DNA of 64,000 nucleotides from Tetrahymena thermophila SB210. Lineage: Eukaryota > Ciliophora > Oligohymenophorea > Hymenostomatida > Tetrahymenidae. The notes beneath the pieces are model-generated. The model was not told the origin of the DNA. It saw nothing but the letters and a program-made list of their open reading frames with translations, and made no database searches. The position numbers and the translations under genes are program-made. Shown here one piece after another: positions 13,609 to 26,527 of this stretch; within the stretch, counting starts at the first letter, position 1; each line of letters starts with the position of its first letter. Location of the stretch: the NCBI RefSeq assembly GCF_000189635.1, contig NW_002476484.1, forward strand, positions 62,001 to 126,000, given 5' to 3'.

Positions 13609-16600
13609 TCAGAAATATATTTTAAAGAGAATTAATCTTTTTGATTTAAGACACTTACTTTATACTTTCAATTATTATGATTTATTAATTTCGTTATTAC
13701 TTTTGATATAAATTAGTATAAATTACTAAAAAATTAATAGAATAAAATTTTTAAATTAAAAACTATAAATTGAAATAAATAAATAAAAAAAATATTAGCA
13801 GAATAAAAAAAAATCAAATAAAAAGCTAATAAATAAATTAATAGAGTTATATTGTTTTAAATTCATTTTTATATTAAAAAATATCACAATCAAATAAAAA
13901 TAAACTGCTTTTACCTAAGATCAAGTATCAATTTTTGGAGATTAGTGCAATTTACTAAACCTGAGCCTATGCCTGATGCACCAACTGTACCAATTTTATT
14001 GGAACTTTTTAAAAATTGAAGAAAAAATACACAATTAAATATTTAAAAGGAATGAAATAATAAGAAAGGAAGAATAAATTAATTAGTAGTAAAAACAAAA
14101 GTTGAAAATGAAAAAATGAATTAAATTAACAAAGAAAGAAAAAAAAAACACGGGCAGAATAAAAAGAAAAATAAATCAGATAAAAAGTAATTAATTAATT
14201 AAAATATTTATATTATTCTAAATCATTTATATTAAAAACATAATAAACAAATAAATAAATAAACCATTTTTACTAAAGATAAAGTGACAAATTTGAGAGA
14301 TTAGAACAATTTGCTAAATCAGAACCTAATTTTTGTGTACCTTCATCACCAATTTAATTGTAACTTTTTAAATAGTGAAGTATAGTATATAACTAATTAG
14401 TCAGTTAGTTAAAATGAATTAATTAATAAAGAAAAAGTTGTATTGAAAAGAAATGAATAAATTAATTAAACTAAAAATTTAAAAATAAAAAAATGAGTTA
14501 TATTTAAAAAGAAAGAAAAAAAAATAAGCAGAATATAAAAAAATAAAAATATTTTAAATAAAAAACTAATAAATAAATTAAAAGAGTTTTAATATTCTAA
14601 ATCATTTATATTAAAAACATTATAAACAAATAAATTATTTTTACGAAAGATAAAGTTACAAATTTTAGAGATTAGTAAAGTTTGCTAAATCAGAACCTAA
14701 GTTTGATGTACCTTCATCACCAATTTAATTGTTACTTTTTAAATAGAGAAGTAAAGTATATAAATTAATTAGTTAGATAGTTAAATAGAATTAGTAAAGA
14801 AAAAGTACTATATGATAAAAAGTAAATAGATTAATTAAACATAAAATTTAAAAATAAAAATGAGTTAAATTTAAATTTAAAAATAAAGAAAAAAAATATG
14901 AGCAGAATATAAAAAAATAAAATATTTCAAAAAAATGCTGATAAATAAATTAAAAGAGTTATATTGTATTAAATTTATTTATATTAAAAAATATCACAAT
15001 CCAAAACAAATAAATTGATTATACGAAAGGTCTAGTGTCAAATTTTTGAGATTAGTGCAATTTACTAAACCTGAGCCTAAGCCTGATGCACCAATTAAAC
15101 AAATTTTAGTGTTACTTTAAAATATTGAAGAATAAATAAATTAGAAGGAAAAAATGAAATAGTTCGAAATAAATAAATAAATTAATTAATAATCAAAGCA
15201 AAAATTGAAAATGAAAAAATGAGTTAAATTAACAAAGAAACAAAGAAAAAAGAGTAAGAGATAATAATAAAAATAAATAAAAAAAAAAAGAATTTATAAA
15301 TTAAATAATTAAATTGTTTTAAATTTATTTTTTTTTAAATATCATAATCCAAAACAAAAAAACTATTTTTACTAAAGGTTAAGTGACAAATTTTAGAGGT
15401 TAGTGCAATTTCCTAAACCAGAGCCTAAGCCAGATGCACCTTCGTCACCACTTGTGTTGTCACTTTTTAATATTGAAGAAAAATAAACTAAAAATTAATT
15501 ATTTAAAAGGAAAAAATGAAGAAAAAAAATGAAAATAAGAAATTAATGAGTTAAAAAAAGCATAAATTATAGATAAAAAATTGACAATTCATCGGGGTTA
15601 TAAATAGAGAACAAAATCTTTGTTCCTAACTAAAAATGGTTTTTTTTAAGTGCGAATATGCTCACAAATCAAAATGTCCATATCCTCAGCAAAGATACTT
15701 TGCTCGCTGCTCCCACAAAATAAAAAATTGGTATTTTTGAATTGTATTATTTTCGTATTTACTTGATTTAACAACATACTTAGAAGCTAAGGGAGTCTAA
15801 ATTTTAATTGTTTTCAGTAAAAACCTGAAGGCTGCTGAACTGAGTTAAAAGTTAATTGTAAGGAAATTTACATTTTAATATTTTTTATTCAATCTTGCTT
15901 TAATGTTATTTCAACTAAAATTTAATATTTATATTAAAAAAAAAAATAGTATATAGCTAATCCTGTAATTAAAATATTTAATTTTTATGATTTAAAGCTA
16001 ATTTTACACTTTTTAATTTCTCATTAAATTAAATTTGAAAAATTATAATTTTATCAAAAAATATTTGTGCGAATATTCGCATTAACCATTAATTTCGTTT
16101 AAGAACATGTTCGAATTTTGCAAAAAATTCCAGTTGAACAAATTCATTGCTGGCAATACTCATTTATTTGTGTGAGACTTAGAAAAAATGAGTTAAATTA
16201 AAAAAACAAAGAAGAAAAATAAATCAAATAAAATGCTTTTAATTAAATTCAATTTTATTTTAAAAATATCACAATCTAAAACAAATAAATTGTTTTTACC
16301 TAAGATCAAGTGTCAAATGTGAGAGATTACTGCAATTTTTTAAAGCAAAACCTAATCCTGATACACCTTTACCATCAATTTAATTATTACTTTTATAACA
16401 TATATATATATATATATTGAAGAAAAAAGATAGTTTATTTGAAGGAAAAAACAAAGTCAAAATATACATAGTAAGAAATGAATTAATTAATTAATTAATT
16501 ATCAAAGTAAATGTAAAAGTTGAAAATTAAAAAATGAATTAAAAAAAACACAATCAATATATAAAAAAAATAAATCAAATAAAAAGCTAATAAATAAACT

Positions 16601-17547
16601 AAAGAGTAAGTTATTTTAAATAATTTTTTATATTAAATAATATCATAATTCAAACAATAAACTAATTTTACCTAAGATCAAGAATCAAATTTGAGAGATT
16701 AGTGCAATTTGCTAAATAAGAACCTAAACTTGATGCACCTTCTTCACGAATTATATTGCAACTTTTCATTATTGAAGAAAAAATGAATAATTAATTTATG
16801 AGTTAGAAGGAAAAATGAAGTGTTAATATGGAATAATAAGGAATTAATTAATTTTTTAAAAAAAGTTGAAAATTAAAAAATGGGTTGAATTAACAAAGAA
16901 ATAAAGAAAAAACACTTAAAATTAAAAGAAAAATTAATCAAATAAAAAATTAAAAAATAAATAAATCAAAAGAGTTGTATTGTTTTAATTTCATATTTAT
17001 TTGAGAAAAAAAAATATATATCCAAAACTAAATAAATAGTTTTTACCTAAGATAAACTACCAAATTTGAAAGATTAGTACAATTTGCTAAAGCAGAACCT
17101 AAGGCTGATGCACCTTCGTCATCTATTTTGTTGAAACTTTTAAATATTGTAGAAAAAAAAAATAAATCACCAATTAAAAAAAATGAAGAAAAAATACAAA
17201 ATTATTAAAAAAAAATTATTAATAATCAAAATAAAAATTAATTAAAAGATAAAATAATATAAAATTTAGGTGTAAATAAAAATAAATGAATGAGTATGTA
17301 TGTATGTATATATGAGAATTTCTTTTAGAAAAATAATTTCAGAAATAACTTGAGAATTAAATTTAAAAAAGTATTAATAATAATATCAAAATATTAAATT
17401 ACCTAAAATCAAGAAAGAGAGCCTAATGAGATTAAAGTGAAGAGTTTAAAAACTTTTTTATTAATAAAGAAAAATTTAAAGAGCATTCATCTAAAAATAT
17501 ATAATTACTTCTTCTACATTGTCGAAATATTAATTCTCTTATATCAT
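13609..17547 (-). CDS. Leucine-rich-repeat protein, copy A (exon-per-repeat gene)
   Basis: A small all-LRR protein of about 299 residues, of the ribonuclease-inhibitor-like kind common in Tetrahymena. Exon 1 17509-17547 (MIQENQYFDNVEE), exon 2 17403-17452, then eight exons of exactly 90 nt (17047-17136, 16672-16761, 16300-16389, 15373-15462, 15025-15114, 14645-14734, 14274-14363, 13915-14004) and a 91-nt last exon 13609-13699 ending CLKSKRLILFKIYF. Each 90-nt exon is one repeat: S-N-x-I-G-D-E-G-A-S then LGSxLANCTNLSNL and L-x-L. All internal introns are phase 2, so every repeat exon is symmetric and can be gained, lost or skipped without a frame change. Coding exons sum to exactly 900 nt. Function is unknown; such proteins usually bind other proteins. 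The start is supported by its match to copy B. Confidence 0.8.
15600..15845. repeat. Non-LRR block inside a large intron of copy A
   Basis: This stretch lies between the repeat exons at 15373-15462 and 16300-16389. It resembles 19970-20175 at the matching place in copy B (shared words include CAGCAAAG and TTTACTTGATTTA). It is more mixed in base composition than the surrounding intron and contains no LRR exon. What it is remains unknown: an insertion that predates the duplication, or a functional intronic element. Confidence 0.55.
16060..16140. repeat. Intronic palindromes around TGCGAATATTCGCA and GAACATGTTC
   Basis: A perfect 14-bp palindrome TGCGAATATTCGCA lies at about 16070, followed about 30 nt later by GAACATGTTC. 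The second palindrome is also present as GAACATGTTCGC in the copy B block at about 20013, and TGCGAATATGC occurs at about 15651. The role is unknown. Confidence 0.5.
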
Positions 17548-17770
17548 TTATTTATTTTCTCAAAATATTGAAAAGTTATTTATGGAAATTTGTAAATAAA
17601 TCACAAATATATTAAAAGAAGTAAATTAATTTACTTTTATTTCAAATAATTTGAATAAAAAGATAAATATATTTTTATAAGTATCAAATATTAATATATA
17701 AATTTGCTTTTAAGATGATATATCGCAAAAAAGTTAGTGTAACATTCATTATTAAATCTTAATATTATAT

Positions 17771-18229
17771 TTAAAATGTATACATTAAATATGGCAAGAA
17801 TTAGAGACCATTTTAAAAAATTCAAGTAATAACAAACAGTATTTAAATTTTAATAAAATAATTTTATTGGTCAAATTTAAATATATTTACATATAGAGTG
17901 AGTCAGTATCATTATATTATGACTATGATTTAAAATTTTTAGATGTGGATTCAAACAAATAAAATAAAATTAAAATTAAAAATATTTACTTCAATTAAAA
18001 AGTAAACAAATAAACACATTAAATAAAATAACATAAAAACAAAAAATTAATTAATTTATTTATTTTTTATTTAATTTTAGCAAGTAGTTTCTTAACTAAA
18101 AAAAAATATGATCAATTGACATTATAAAAGCTTTGATTGTTTTGGATTAAAACAGAAGGCTGTACAAGAATTACTTTATTTAAGTAAATTTGATTTTAAA
18201 ATTTTTTTATTTTTTTGTTATTTATTAAC
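17771..18229. other. Spacer between the two duplicated LRR genes
   Basis: A+T-rich DNA upstream of copy A and downstream of copy B. No gene or repeat exon is seen. Confidence 0.5.
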
Positions 18230-21200
18230 TTACCAAAAAATTGTATTTGTAAATATAAAAATATTTATAATTTTTATTTATAATTTAAGTATAATTATGA
18301 TATTAATAAATTATATTAAACAAAACATAGTATATTTTATTTTCAAACAATTTTATATTTATTCATCATTTTCACCTTTTGGTTATCATTTTCAGAAATA
18401 TATTTTAAAGAGAATTAATCTTTTTGATTTAAGACACTTACTTTATACTTTCAATTATTATGATTTATTAATTTCGTTATTACTTTTGATATAAATTAGT
18501 GTAAATTAATATAAATATTAATAGAATAAAATTTTTTAATTAAAATTATAATTTTAAATCAGTAAATAAATAAATAAAAAAAAAATATTAGCAGAATAAA
18601 AAAAAATCAAATAAAAAGCATAAAAATAAATTAATGGAGTTATTTTATTTTAAATTAATTTTTATATTAAAAGATATCACAATCAAATACAAATAAACTG
18701 CTTTTACCTAAGATCCAGTATCAATTTTTTTAGATTAGTGCAATTTAATAAACCTGAACCTATGCCTGATGCACCGATTGTACCAATTTAAATGGAACTT
18801 TTTAAAAATTGAAGAAAAAATATGAAATAATAACATTGAAGAATTAATTAATAATAATAATAATAAAAGCAATAGTTAAAAATGAAAAAATGAGTTAAAT
18901 TAACAAAGAAAGAACAAATAAAACAAAAGCAGAATAAATGAAAAATAAATTAAATAAAAATTAATTAATAAATTAAAAGAGCTATGATATTTTAAAACAT
19001 TTCTACTAAAAACATAATAAACTATTTTTACTAAAGATAAAGTGACAAATTTGAGAGATTAGTACAATTTGACAAATCATAACCCAATTTAGATGTACCT
19101 TCATCACCAATTTAATTGTACTTTTTAAATAATGAAGTAAAGTATATTATTAATTAGTTAGTCTGAAGGAATTAATAATGATAATAAGTGAATTTGGGTT
19201 TAATATAAAAAGAAAGAAAAAAATAACATAAGTAGTATATAAAAAAATAAAAATATTTTAAATAAAGGCAAATAAATAAATTAAAAGAATTATTTTGTTT
19301 TCGATTTATTTATATTAAAAAATATCACAATCCAAAACAAATAAACTATTTTTACGTTAGATCGAGTACCAAATTTTTGAGATTAGTACAATTTACTAAA
19401 CCTGAGCTTAAGCCTGATAAACCTATTGCACCAATTTTATTGCTACTTTTAAATATTGAAGAAAAAATATATAATTAAAAAATTAATTAGAAGGAAAAAA
19501 TTAAGGAAAAATATGAAATAATTTGAAATAAATAAATTAATTAATTAATTAATAATCAAAGCAAAAATTGAAAATGAAAAAATGAGTTAAATTATCAAAG
19601 AAAGAAAAAGAAAAAAGCATAAGCAAAATAATAAGAAAAAGAAAAATAAATCAAAAAAAAAAGAATTTATAAATTAAAATAGTTTTTTTCTATTCAATTA
19701 ATTTTTTTTTAAAATATCACAATCTAAAACAAAAAAACGATTTTTACAAAAGACTAAGTTATAAATTTGAGATATTAGTGCAATTAGATAAACCAGAGCC
19801 TAAGCCAGATGCACCTTCATCGCCACTTGTATTGCCACTTTTTTGATATTGAAGAAAAATAAACAAAAAATTAATTATTTAGAACAAAAAAATGGATAAA
19901 AAATTAATTAAAAAAGCATAAATTGTAGTAAAAAAAATTAGTAATTTATCAGAGTTGCAAACAGAGAACAAAATTTTTATTCATAACTAAAAATAATTTT
20001 TTTTAATTGAGAACATGTTCGCAATTCAAAATGTTATCATCAACAGCAAAGTTACTATGTTCACTGCTCCAACAAAATAAAAACTGGTATTTCTAAATTG
20101 TATTATTATTGTATTTACTTGATTTATCCCACCTACTTTGAAGTTAAGAGAAGCTAAATTTTAATGGAAATTTTAGTTATCTAAGTGAGGGAGGGTTGTG
20201 TTTTAAAAAATATCACAATCAAAACAAATAAATTGTTTTACCTAAGATCAATTGTCAAATTTGAGAGATTAGTTCAATTTTATAAAGCAGAACCTAATTC
20301 TGATACACCCTTACCACCAATTTAATTATTACTTTTTTAATTTTGATAGATTCAAGAAAAAACATAGTTTATTTGAAAGAAAAAACAAAGAAAAAATATT
20401 AAATAGTAAGAAATGAATTAATTGGTAATTAAAGTAAAAGTTGAAAATGAAAAAATGAATAAAATTAAGAAAGAATAGAGAAAAAAAACACAATCAGAAT
20501 AAAAAAAATAAAAATAAATTAAATAAAAAGCTAACAATTAAACTAAAGAATTAGTTATATTGTTTTAAATTAATTTTTATATTAAATAATATATTCCAAA
20601 ACAAATAAACTGATTTTACCTAAGATCAAGAATCAAATTTGAGAGATTTGTGCATTTTGCTAATTCAGATAAGCCTAATACACCTTTATCACCAATTTTA
20701 TTATTACTTTTTAAATTTTGATGAACAAATATATAATTAATTAGTTCTAAGCAAAAATGAAGAAATAATATGAAATGAGTAATTAATAATAATAGCAAAA
20801 ATTGAAAATGAAAAAATGAGTTAAATTAACAATGAAAGAAGAAAAAAATACATAAACAAAATATAAAAAAAGAAAAATAAATCAATAAAAAGCTCAAAAA
20901 TAAATTAAAAAGTTAGTTATTTTGTTTTAAATTCATTTTAATATTCAAACATATCCCATCCAAAAACAAAAAACTCTTTTTACTAAAGATGTAATCCCAA
21001 ATTTGAGAGATTAGTGCAATTTACTAAACCAGAACCTAAAACTGATGCACCTTATCCACCAATTATATTGTTACTTTTCATTATTGAAGAAAAAAAACAT
21101 AATTAGTTAGTTAGTTAGAAAGAAAAAATGAAGTATAATAAGTAATGAATTAATTTTAAAAGAAAAATGAAAAATGAAAATATAAGTTAAATTAACTAAC

Positions 21201-22090
21201 AAAGAAATAAAGATAAAATAAGTAAAATTAAAAGAAAAAGAAAAATAAATCAAATAAAAATCTATTAAATAAATTAAAAGAGTTGTATTGTTTTAAATTG
21301 ATTTTTTTTGAAAAAAATATTTAAATCCAAAATAAAATCAACTGTTTTTACTTAAGAATAAGTACCAACTTTGAAAGATTAGTACAGTTTGCTAAAGCAG
21401 AACCTAAGGCTGATGCACCTTCGTCACCAATTTAGTTGCTACTATATATATCAAAAAAAAATATAATAAATAAATCACCATTTAAAAGAATAAATGGAGA
21501 AAAAAATACAAAATTATAAAACAATCAAAATAAAAATGAAAAGAGAAAACTAAGCTAAAATGATAAAAAGTTTTAGTGTAAATAAAAATAAATGAATGAG
21601 TATGTTAGTATGAATGAATGAATATATGGTAATTTTTATTAGAAAAATAATATCGGAAATAACTTGAAAATTAAATTTAAAAAAGATTAAAAATAATATT
21701 AATATATTAAAAATACCTCAAATCAATATGGAGAACCTAATGAAATTAAAGTGAAGAATTTAGAAACTTTTTTTATTAATAAAATGAAATTTAAAGATTA
21801 TTCATATAAAAATATATAATTACTTCTTCTACATTGTCGAAATATTAATTCTCTTATTGCATTTATTTATTTATTTTATCAAAAATTTTGAAAAGTAATT
21901 TATGGAAAATTATAAATTATAATATATTAAAAGTTAGTTAGTAAGTTAATTTACTTTTATTTTAAATAAAAATAATTATCAAATATTATTAAAAAAATTT
22001 GCTAAGAGGAAGATAATATATCATAAAACAGTTAGTGTAACATTCATTATTAAATTTTATTATTATATTTAAAACTTGTAAGTTAAATAT
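18230..22090. repeat. Right copy of the tandem LRR-gene duplication
   Basis: Same order of blocks as 13440-17770: terminal exon, repeat exons, the non-LRR intron block at 19970-20175, exon 2, exon 1 and a similar upstream region (GTTAGTGTAACATTCATTATTAAA at about 22030 and about 17733). It is shorter because intron lengths and the set of repeat exons differ. Confidence 0.78.
18392..21862 (-). CDS. Leucine-rich-repeat protein, copy B, with a 1-nt frameshift in one repeat exon
   Basis: Paralogue of copy A. Exons: 21824-21862 (start MQQENQYFDNVEE), 21717-21766, 21352-21441, 20984-21073, 20620-20706 (87 nt, one codon short), 20242-20331, 19748-19837, 19356-19445, 19032-19120, 18708-18797 and last exon 18392-18482. 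The repeat logic matches copy A (SNNKIGDKG…ELAKCTNLSNLILDL in the 20620 exon). Exon 19032-19120 has 89 nt, not 90: one base is missing in the run before AAGT/TACAATTAA, so the next exon is read out of frame and reaches TGA inside it. Because all repeat exons are phase 2 at both ends, skipping the damaged exon would restore the frame. It is therefore a recent pseudogene, a gene rescued by skipping, or a sequencing error; I cannot tell which. Confidence 0.7.
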
Positions 22091-22626
22091 ATAAGAACCA
22101 GAGAGAGACGAGCAAGCAGTTAATTTGTCATACGTTTAAAAAAATTCTAGTAATAACTTTCTTTCTTTTTTATTAATTAGTGTGGATATGTACTCTATCC
22201 GTAATGTATTAGGATGTATAGTATATCAAAAATTAAGTTAAAGAAAGGTAATTAAAATGCTTATGTTAAAAATAAAAATATCTATTGCCATAGGATTAAA
22301 ACTTCATTTAAAAGTCTAGCTAAAACTTTTTAACATAGTTGTAGATAAAATATATTTAATTTTATATTAAAACAAGTAAATACTTAAAAAAAACAGTCTA
22401 GAAATAGAAAAATAAAGTTTACAAATGAAATTAGATTAAAATGACTTTTTATAAGATATATTTTAATTAATACTTACTTTTAGATTTTTATTAAATTTAA
22501 AAATAAATTAAAATATTGAGCAAATGTAAAATCTATTTTTTAATCAACAAATTTTATTAAATATCTTAAAAATGAATTTCAATGAAGAAAAAATAAATCA
22601 ATAACTCAATATAAAAATTAATTATT
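21863..22626. other. Intergenic, A+T rich
   Basis: Upstream region of LRR copy B and downstream of the Cys-rich membrane gene. The first 230 nt are shared with the region upstream of copy A, then similarity stops. No gene is seen. Confidence 0.5.
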
Positions 22627-25600
22627 TCAAAGTAATTAGTTTAGCTTCAGATTTGAAGTTTGCATTGATTCACTATTAATCCATGAACTAACTTCTTATA
22701 GTAAATTTTCTGATATATGTTTGTAGATAGCACTTTTTCTTTATTCTGATCCATATTCCTGTTCTGATAGAATAACTCTGTTATATTATTATTAATTTTT
22801 TTCTCTTTAAAAATCTTTAAGGGAGTTTTAAGGTTTGATATTTATATTTTAACAGCTATTTCTAATTCCGATTATTGAAATGACATTTGTTAGATTCTCT
22901 GCAGATTTTTAGTTTCTCTTAATTGTTACTATATCATTTAATCTTATGTAAGGTGTAAATATCTTACAAATCTAAGGAACTTATTTGTATACATCTTCAT
23001 CAGAAGCTAATAACTGTTAAAATTCTTAGTATTGATTTTGTGTAAAATCTTTCACGAAAGAATCTCCTTCGAATCCTTCTTGCATATCAATCATATAATT
23101 ACCTAAAATACGTCTATACATTTCACCCTGTTAGTTATTAAGAATATTGCTAACATGTTATACTATTGAGTTAGATGCTAGTCCAACGCCTATAAAATAA
23201 ATAAATAAATAAATATATAAGTAAATTAGTATTATTTTTTATTTAAAATATTTTTATATTACCTGAAAAGACCACATTAGCTTTGAAATAACTTAGTGAT
23301 GGAAGTAGCTCCGACAAAACGAAATCAAAGAAATTACTAAAGTATAAAATATCAGGTGACTAAACTGTAATTATTGAAATACCTTAATCAATTACTTATA
23401 GCTTCAAATTTTCTATAAATGAATCTGAGTTATTTTATGAGAACGGATATGAATAGAAGTCTAAATAAGTAGAATTGAGATCATGCAGATGAACTATAAC
23501 TGTATGAGTATAATTATTATTATTATTCTAATTATTAAAATCAATATCATAATCGTTGATGAATTAAACATCTTAAAGGATGGAGTATTTTATTTTTTAG
23601 CCTGCACCGAAGTAGTTACTATTGTTATATTCCCTAAAGAATAAGTTATTTTTTAAGAATTTATCATCTTTTATGCATACTCCTTGTTAGGAAATGTAGC
23701 CATCTGGACATGATTTATAACAAGAATTATTATACAAGCTGAATTATTATTCACATTCCAAGCATATTCCGTAAAATTAAGAACATTTCTTACATTGATC
23801 TCCTCCATTACATTTATTGCACATTCTTTGGTTAGAATAGTATCCTTTTTCAAAATTACATTCTTGCAAAATTGTTCCGTCTTTTAATAGATAAGGTCCT
23901 GGATATTGAGGACTATTAAGCCAGCATTATTTTCCCATTTAAGTAGAATAAAAAGGACATTATTTAACACATTTATTTTCTATTGTAAACCCTTCACATG
24001 TTTATTTGCAAGATTTATTTTCTACGTCAATATAAAAGTCCTGTGGGCACGACTTCTGACATTTCTTCAAACCTTAAAAAATAATTTTGTTTAATTTATT
24101 TATTTTCACAAAAAATATAATTTATTTAATTCCAAAAGTTAAAAAATATGTTTTATTTATTTGAAAAACTCTTTACATAAAGTGGTTTATTTTAATTAAG
24201 TTTCATAAAATTCTAAAATATTTTTGCTAATAAAAATAAATAATTAATATAATTGATTGAAATTACCTTCAACATAGAATAAACCGTCAGGACATTATGT
24301 TAGACATTAATTGTCTTGTTGAATTCTTCCTAGAGAGCACTGTTTGACACATTCATTATCTTGATAATAAGGATTAGAAAGAGGGCAATAATCATAACAA
24401 AGATTATTTAAGAAAAACATCGGGCACTTATCTACACATGTCATATGAAGTTAAAATTTCTAAATATTGCTGCATTATTAAACGCATTAATTTTCTCCTT
24501 AAGCAGGTTTGTATGTAAGGAAAAGACAGGATAATACACATTCATTGGTGGCTTCCATCTTGTAATATCTTGATGGGCATTCTTCATAGCATTAATCTTC
24601 TCCTTATATATAGCGTTGCTTAGAGGTGCAGTTATTTTTACAAACCCTGTTTTCATCTGAGATAATTGGACATTTTTAAACACACTGTTTCGTTTCCTTC
24701 AATGTGTATAAATTTTAAGGACATTATTTTACACATTTTGAATCTGGTGTCTAATAAGTTTCAGGAGGACACACATTTACACATTAATAAATATTCTTTT
24801 CATTAACGTATACAAATGTTTATAAAGGGCACATACTTAAACATTTTTTTTAGTAAGAATATGGTGCTTCTTATGGACATTAGGCAAAGCAATCTCTACT
24901 AGATTCAATATAAAAGCCTTCACAAGTCTAAGTACATGTTTTAGTAGCTATATCTTGAAAATAATCACTAGGGCACTTTTGAAAGCAAAAATATCCAAAA
25001 GTAAAATTGTTATCATCACACTAAGTGACGCATTAACCATCTTAAGTGTATGGATATAATTGAGGGCAAGACTCAATACAGTTATTTTCGTGGAGGGACC
25101 AATTATCAAAGCATTTTTAGAGACACATTCCATTCATTTATATTGGATATTAATATGGGCAACTCGATTAGCAACCCATTCCAGGAACGAAAAATTCCAT
25201 TTTGTTTTCACATGATTTAATTTCAAAGCATTAAAGTTCGTTGTTTAAAACGATTTTCATATCATTTTCATTGCATTTGTCTACACACATTTTTTAGTCT
25301 GAACCAAGTAAATCACAAGATTTATCAATGCAAACTAGTTCATTCTTTTATTTTTGAATATATTTTGGACAAGAGCTGGAGCAAACTCCTTTATCAACAT
25401 ATTAGAAAAGTGGCTCGTTTTAGCAAGTTTTCACACATTCTTTTTTTGAGTTGATGTAGGGAAAGTAAGATGAGCATTCAGTGACACATTCTTTTCCTAA
25501 TTTCAATAATCCATCTTAGCAAGTCAGGATACAATTATTATTTTCAACAGCATATTACCCACAAGATTCCACACATTCATTAGAAGTTGCACTAATAAAA

Positions 25601-26527
25601 GTTTTTTCTGGACAAGAGTCTAAGCAAATATTTTAACCATGCTTTTTTATGAAAAATTTATCATATGGACATTTCGTTAAGCATTCATATCTAAAAGAAT
25701 ACATGTTGAAATTAATATATTTATTAAATTAATCTGTGCATCCAAGTAAACAAGTTTTTTCACCTGTAATATTTGATGTAATAGCAAAATCTTACAAAGT
25801 GAAATCTTTTTATGTCTTAAGAAGAAGATCATACTCTTATTCAAACTCTTAATCGTCTCTCTTTAAATTGTATTACTTAACTATTTAGTATATCTCCTCT
25901 TTCGGGCACTCAAAATCAAAGCAGTATCTATCTAAAAATTTAAATGCTTAAGAGGAGCATTCTTTAACGCATAACTTGGAAGAAAAGTCAAAATATCCTT
26001 TTACTAATTTATCTTCCTCCTCCTCAATTAAGCAATTAGAAATAATGCAAAAATTATCAAATACGAAATCAGATGAGCCACAATGAGAAACACATTCCTC
26101 TCCTCTTTAATACATTCTTTCTGGACATTCATCATGGCAAATATTACCAATTTAAAAAGTAAACTTTGGACATTTTGTAAGGAAGATATCATTTTTGTAA
26201 ATAAAAATTTTAGGATCTCCCATCTTGAAAAAAGTGTAATAAATTGCAGCTACGAATAAAGTACAAAAGATAATCATAACTAAAGCAAAAACAGCTACTC
26301 TTTTTTGACCAATTAATCTCTCTGATTGTCTTGGAATAATTGGTTATCTATCATTTTGATTTTAATGCTCATCTTTTGAATTAATACAAAAATAAGATAA
26401 AAGAGCATAGAGTAGATTTATTTTATTTACTAACATTAATATGGTCATCAGCGCTTTCGTTAGAAGCGTAATTTCCTTCAAGCTCAACTTCGTGAAAATC
26501 TTTTCTTTCTTTATCTTCCATATTCAT
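22627..26527 (-). CDS. Type II membrane protein with large Cys-rich (growth-factor-receptor-like) ectodomain
   Basis: Start ATG 26527 (MNMEDKERKDFHEVELEGN), stop TGA 22629-22627, 1191 residues after removing introns 26373-26430, 24073-24266 and 23190-23262. There is no signal peptide. An acidic N-terminus is followed by KR and one hydrophobic helix at about residues 58-81 (VAVFALVMIIFCTLFVAAIYY), so the C-terminal side should be outside. From about 100 to about 860, Cys pairs recur as C-x(3)-CP…(Y/F)…C-x(3)-CP, the furin/EGF-receptor-like pattern expanded in ciliates and resembling Giardia surface proteins. The final 320 residues are nearly Cys-free, richer in Asn and Gln, with no second membrane helix. 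Likely a cell-surface or secretory-route protein; ligand unknown. The gene body carries many TAA/TAG Gln codons and no frame breaks were met. Confidence 0.78.

Larger units (their letters stand above)
13440..17770. repeat. Left copy of a tandem segmental duplication (about 4.3 kb)
   Basis: Exons, introns and flanks match the right copy in the same order and orientation. The clearest match is the terminal-exon block (13561-13720 against about 18344-18500), nearly identical, an offset of about 4.78 kb. The first-exon block with TACTTCTTCTACATTGTCG (17506 against 21821) is also shared. Edges are approximate because they lie in A+T-rich DNA. Confidence 0.8.

Noticed and set aside
18297-18494. 65-codon plus-strand frame (hydrophobic, Tyr/Phe-rich), repeated at 13500-13710
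   Set aside because: It is the complement of the conserved last LRR exon and its flank; the minus-strand reading (CLKSKRLILFKIYF, then TGA) explains the conservation.
23671-25133. Several minus-strand frames of 60-80 codons inside the Cys-rich gene region
   Set aside because: Wrong-frame readings; the correct frame gives regular C-x(3)-CP repeats from 26372 to 22627.
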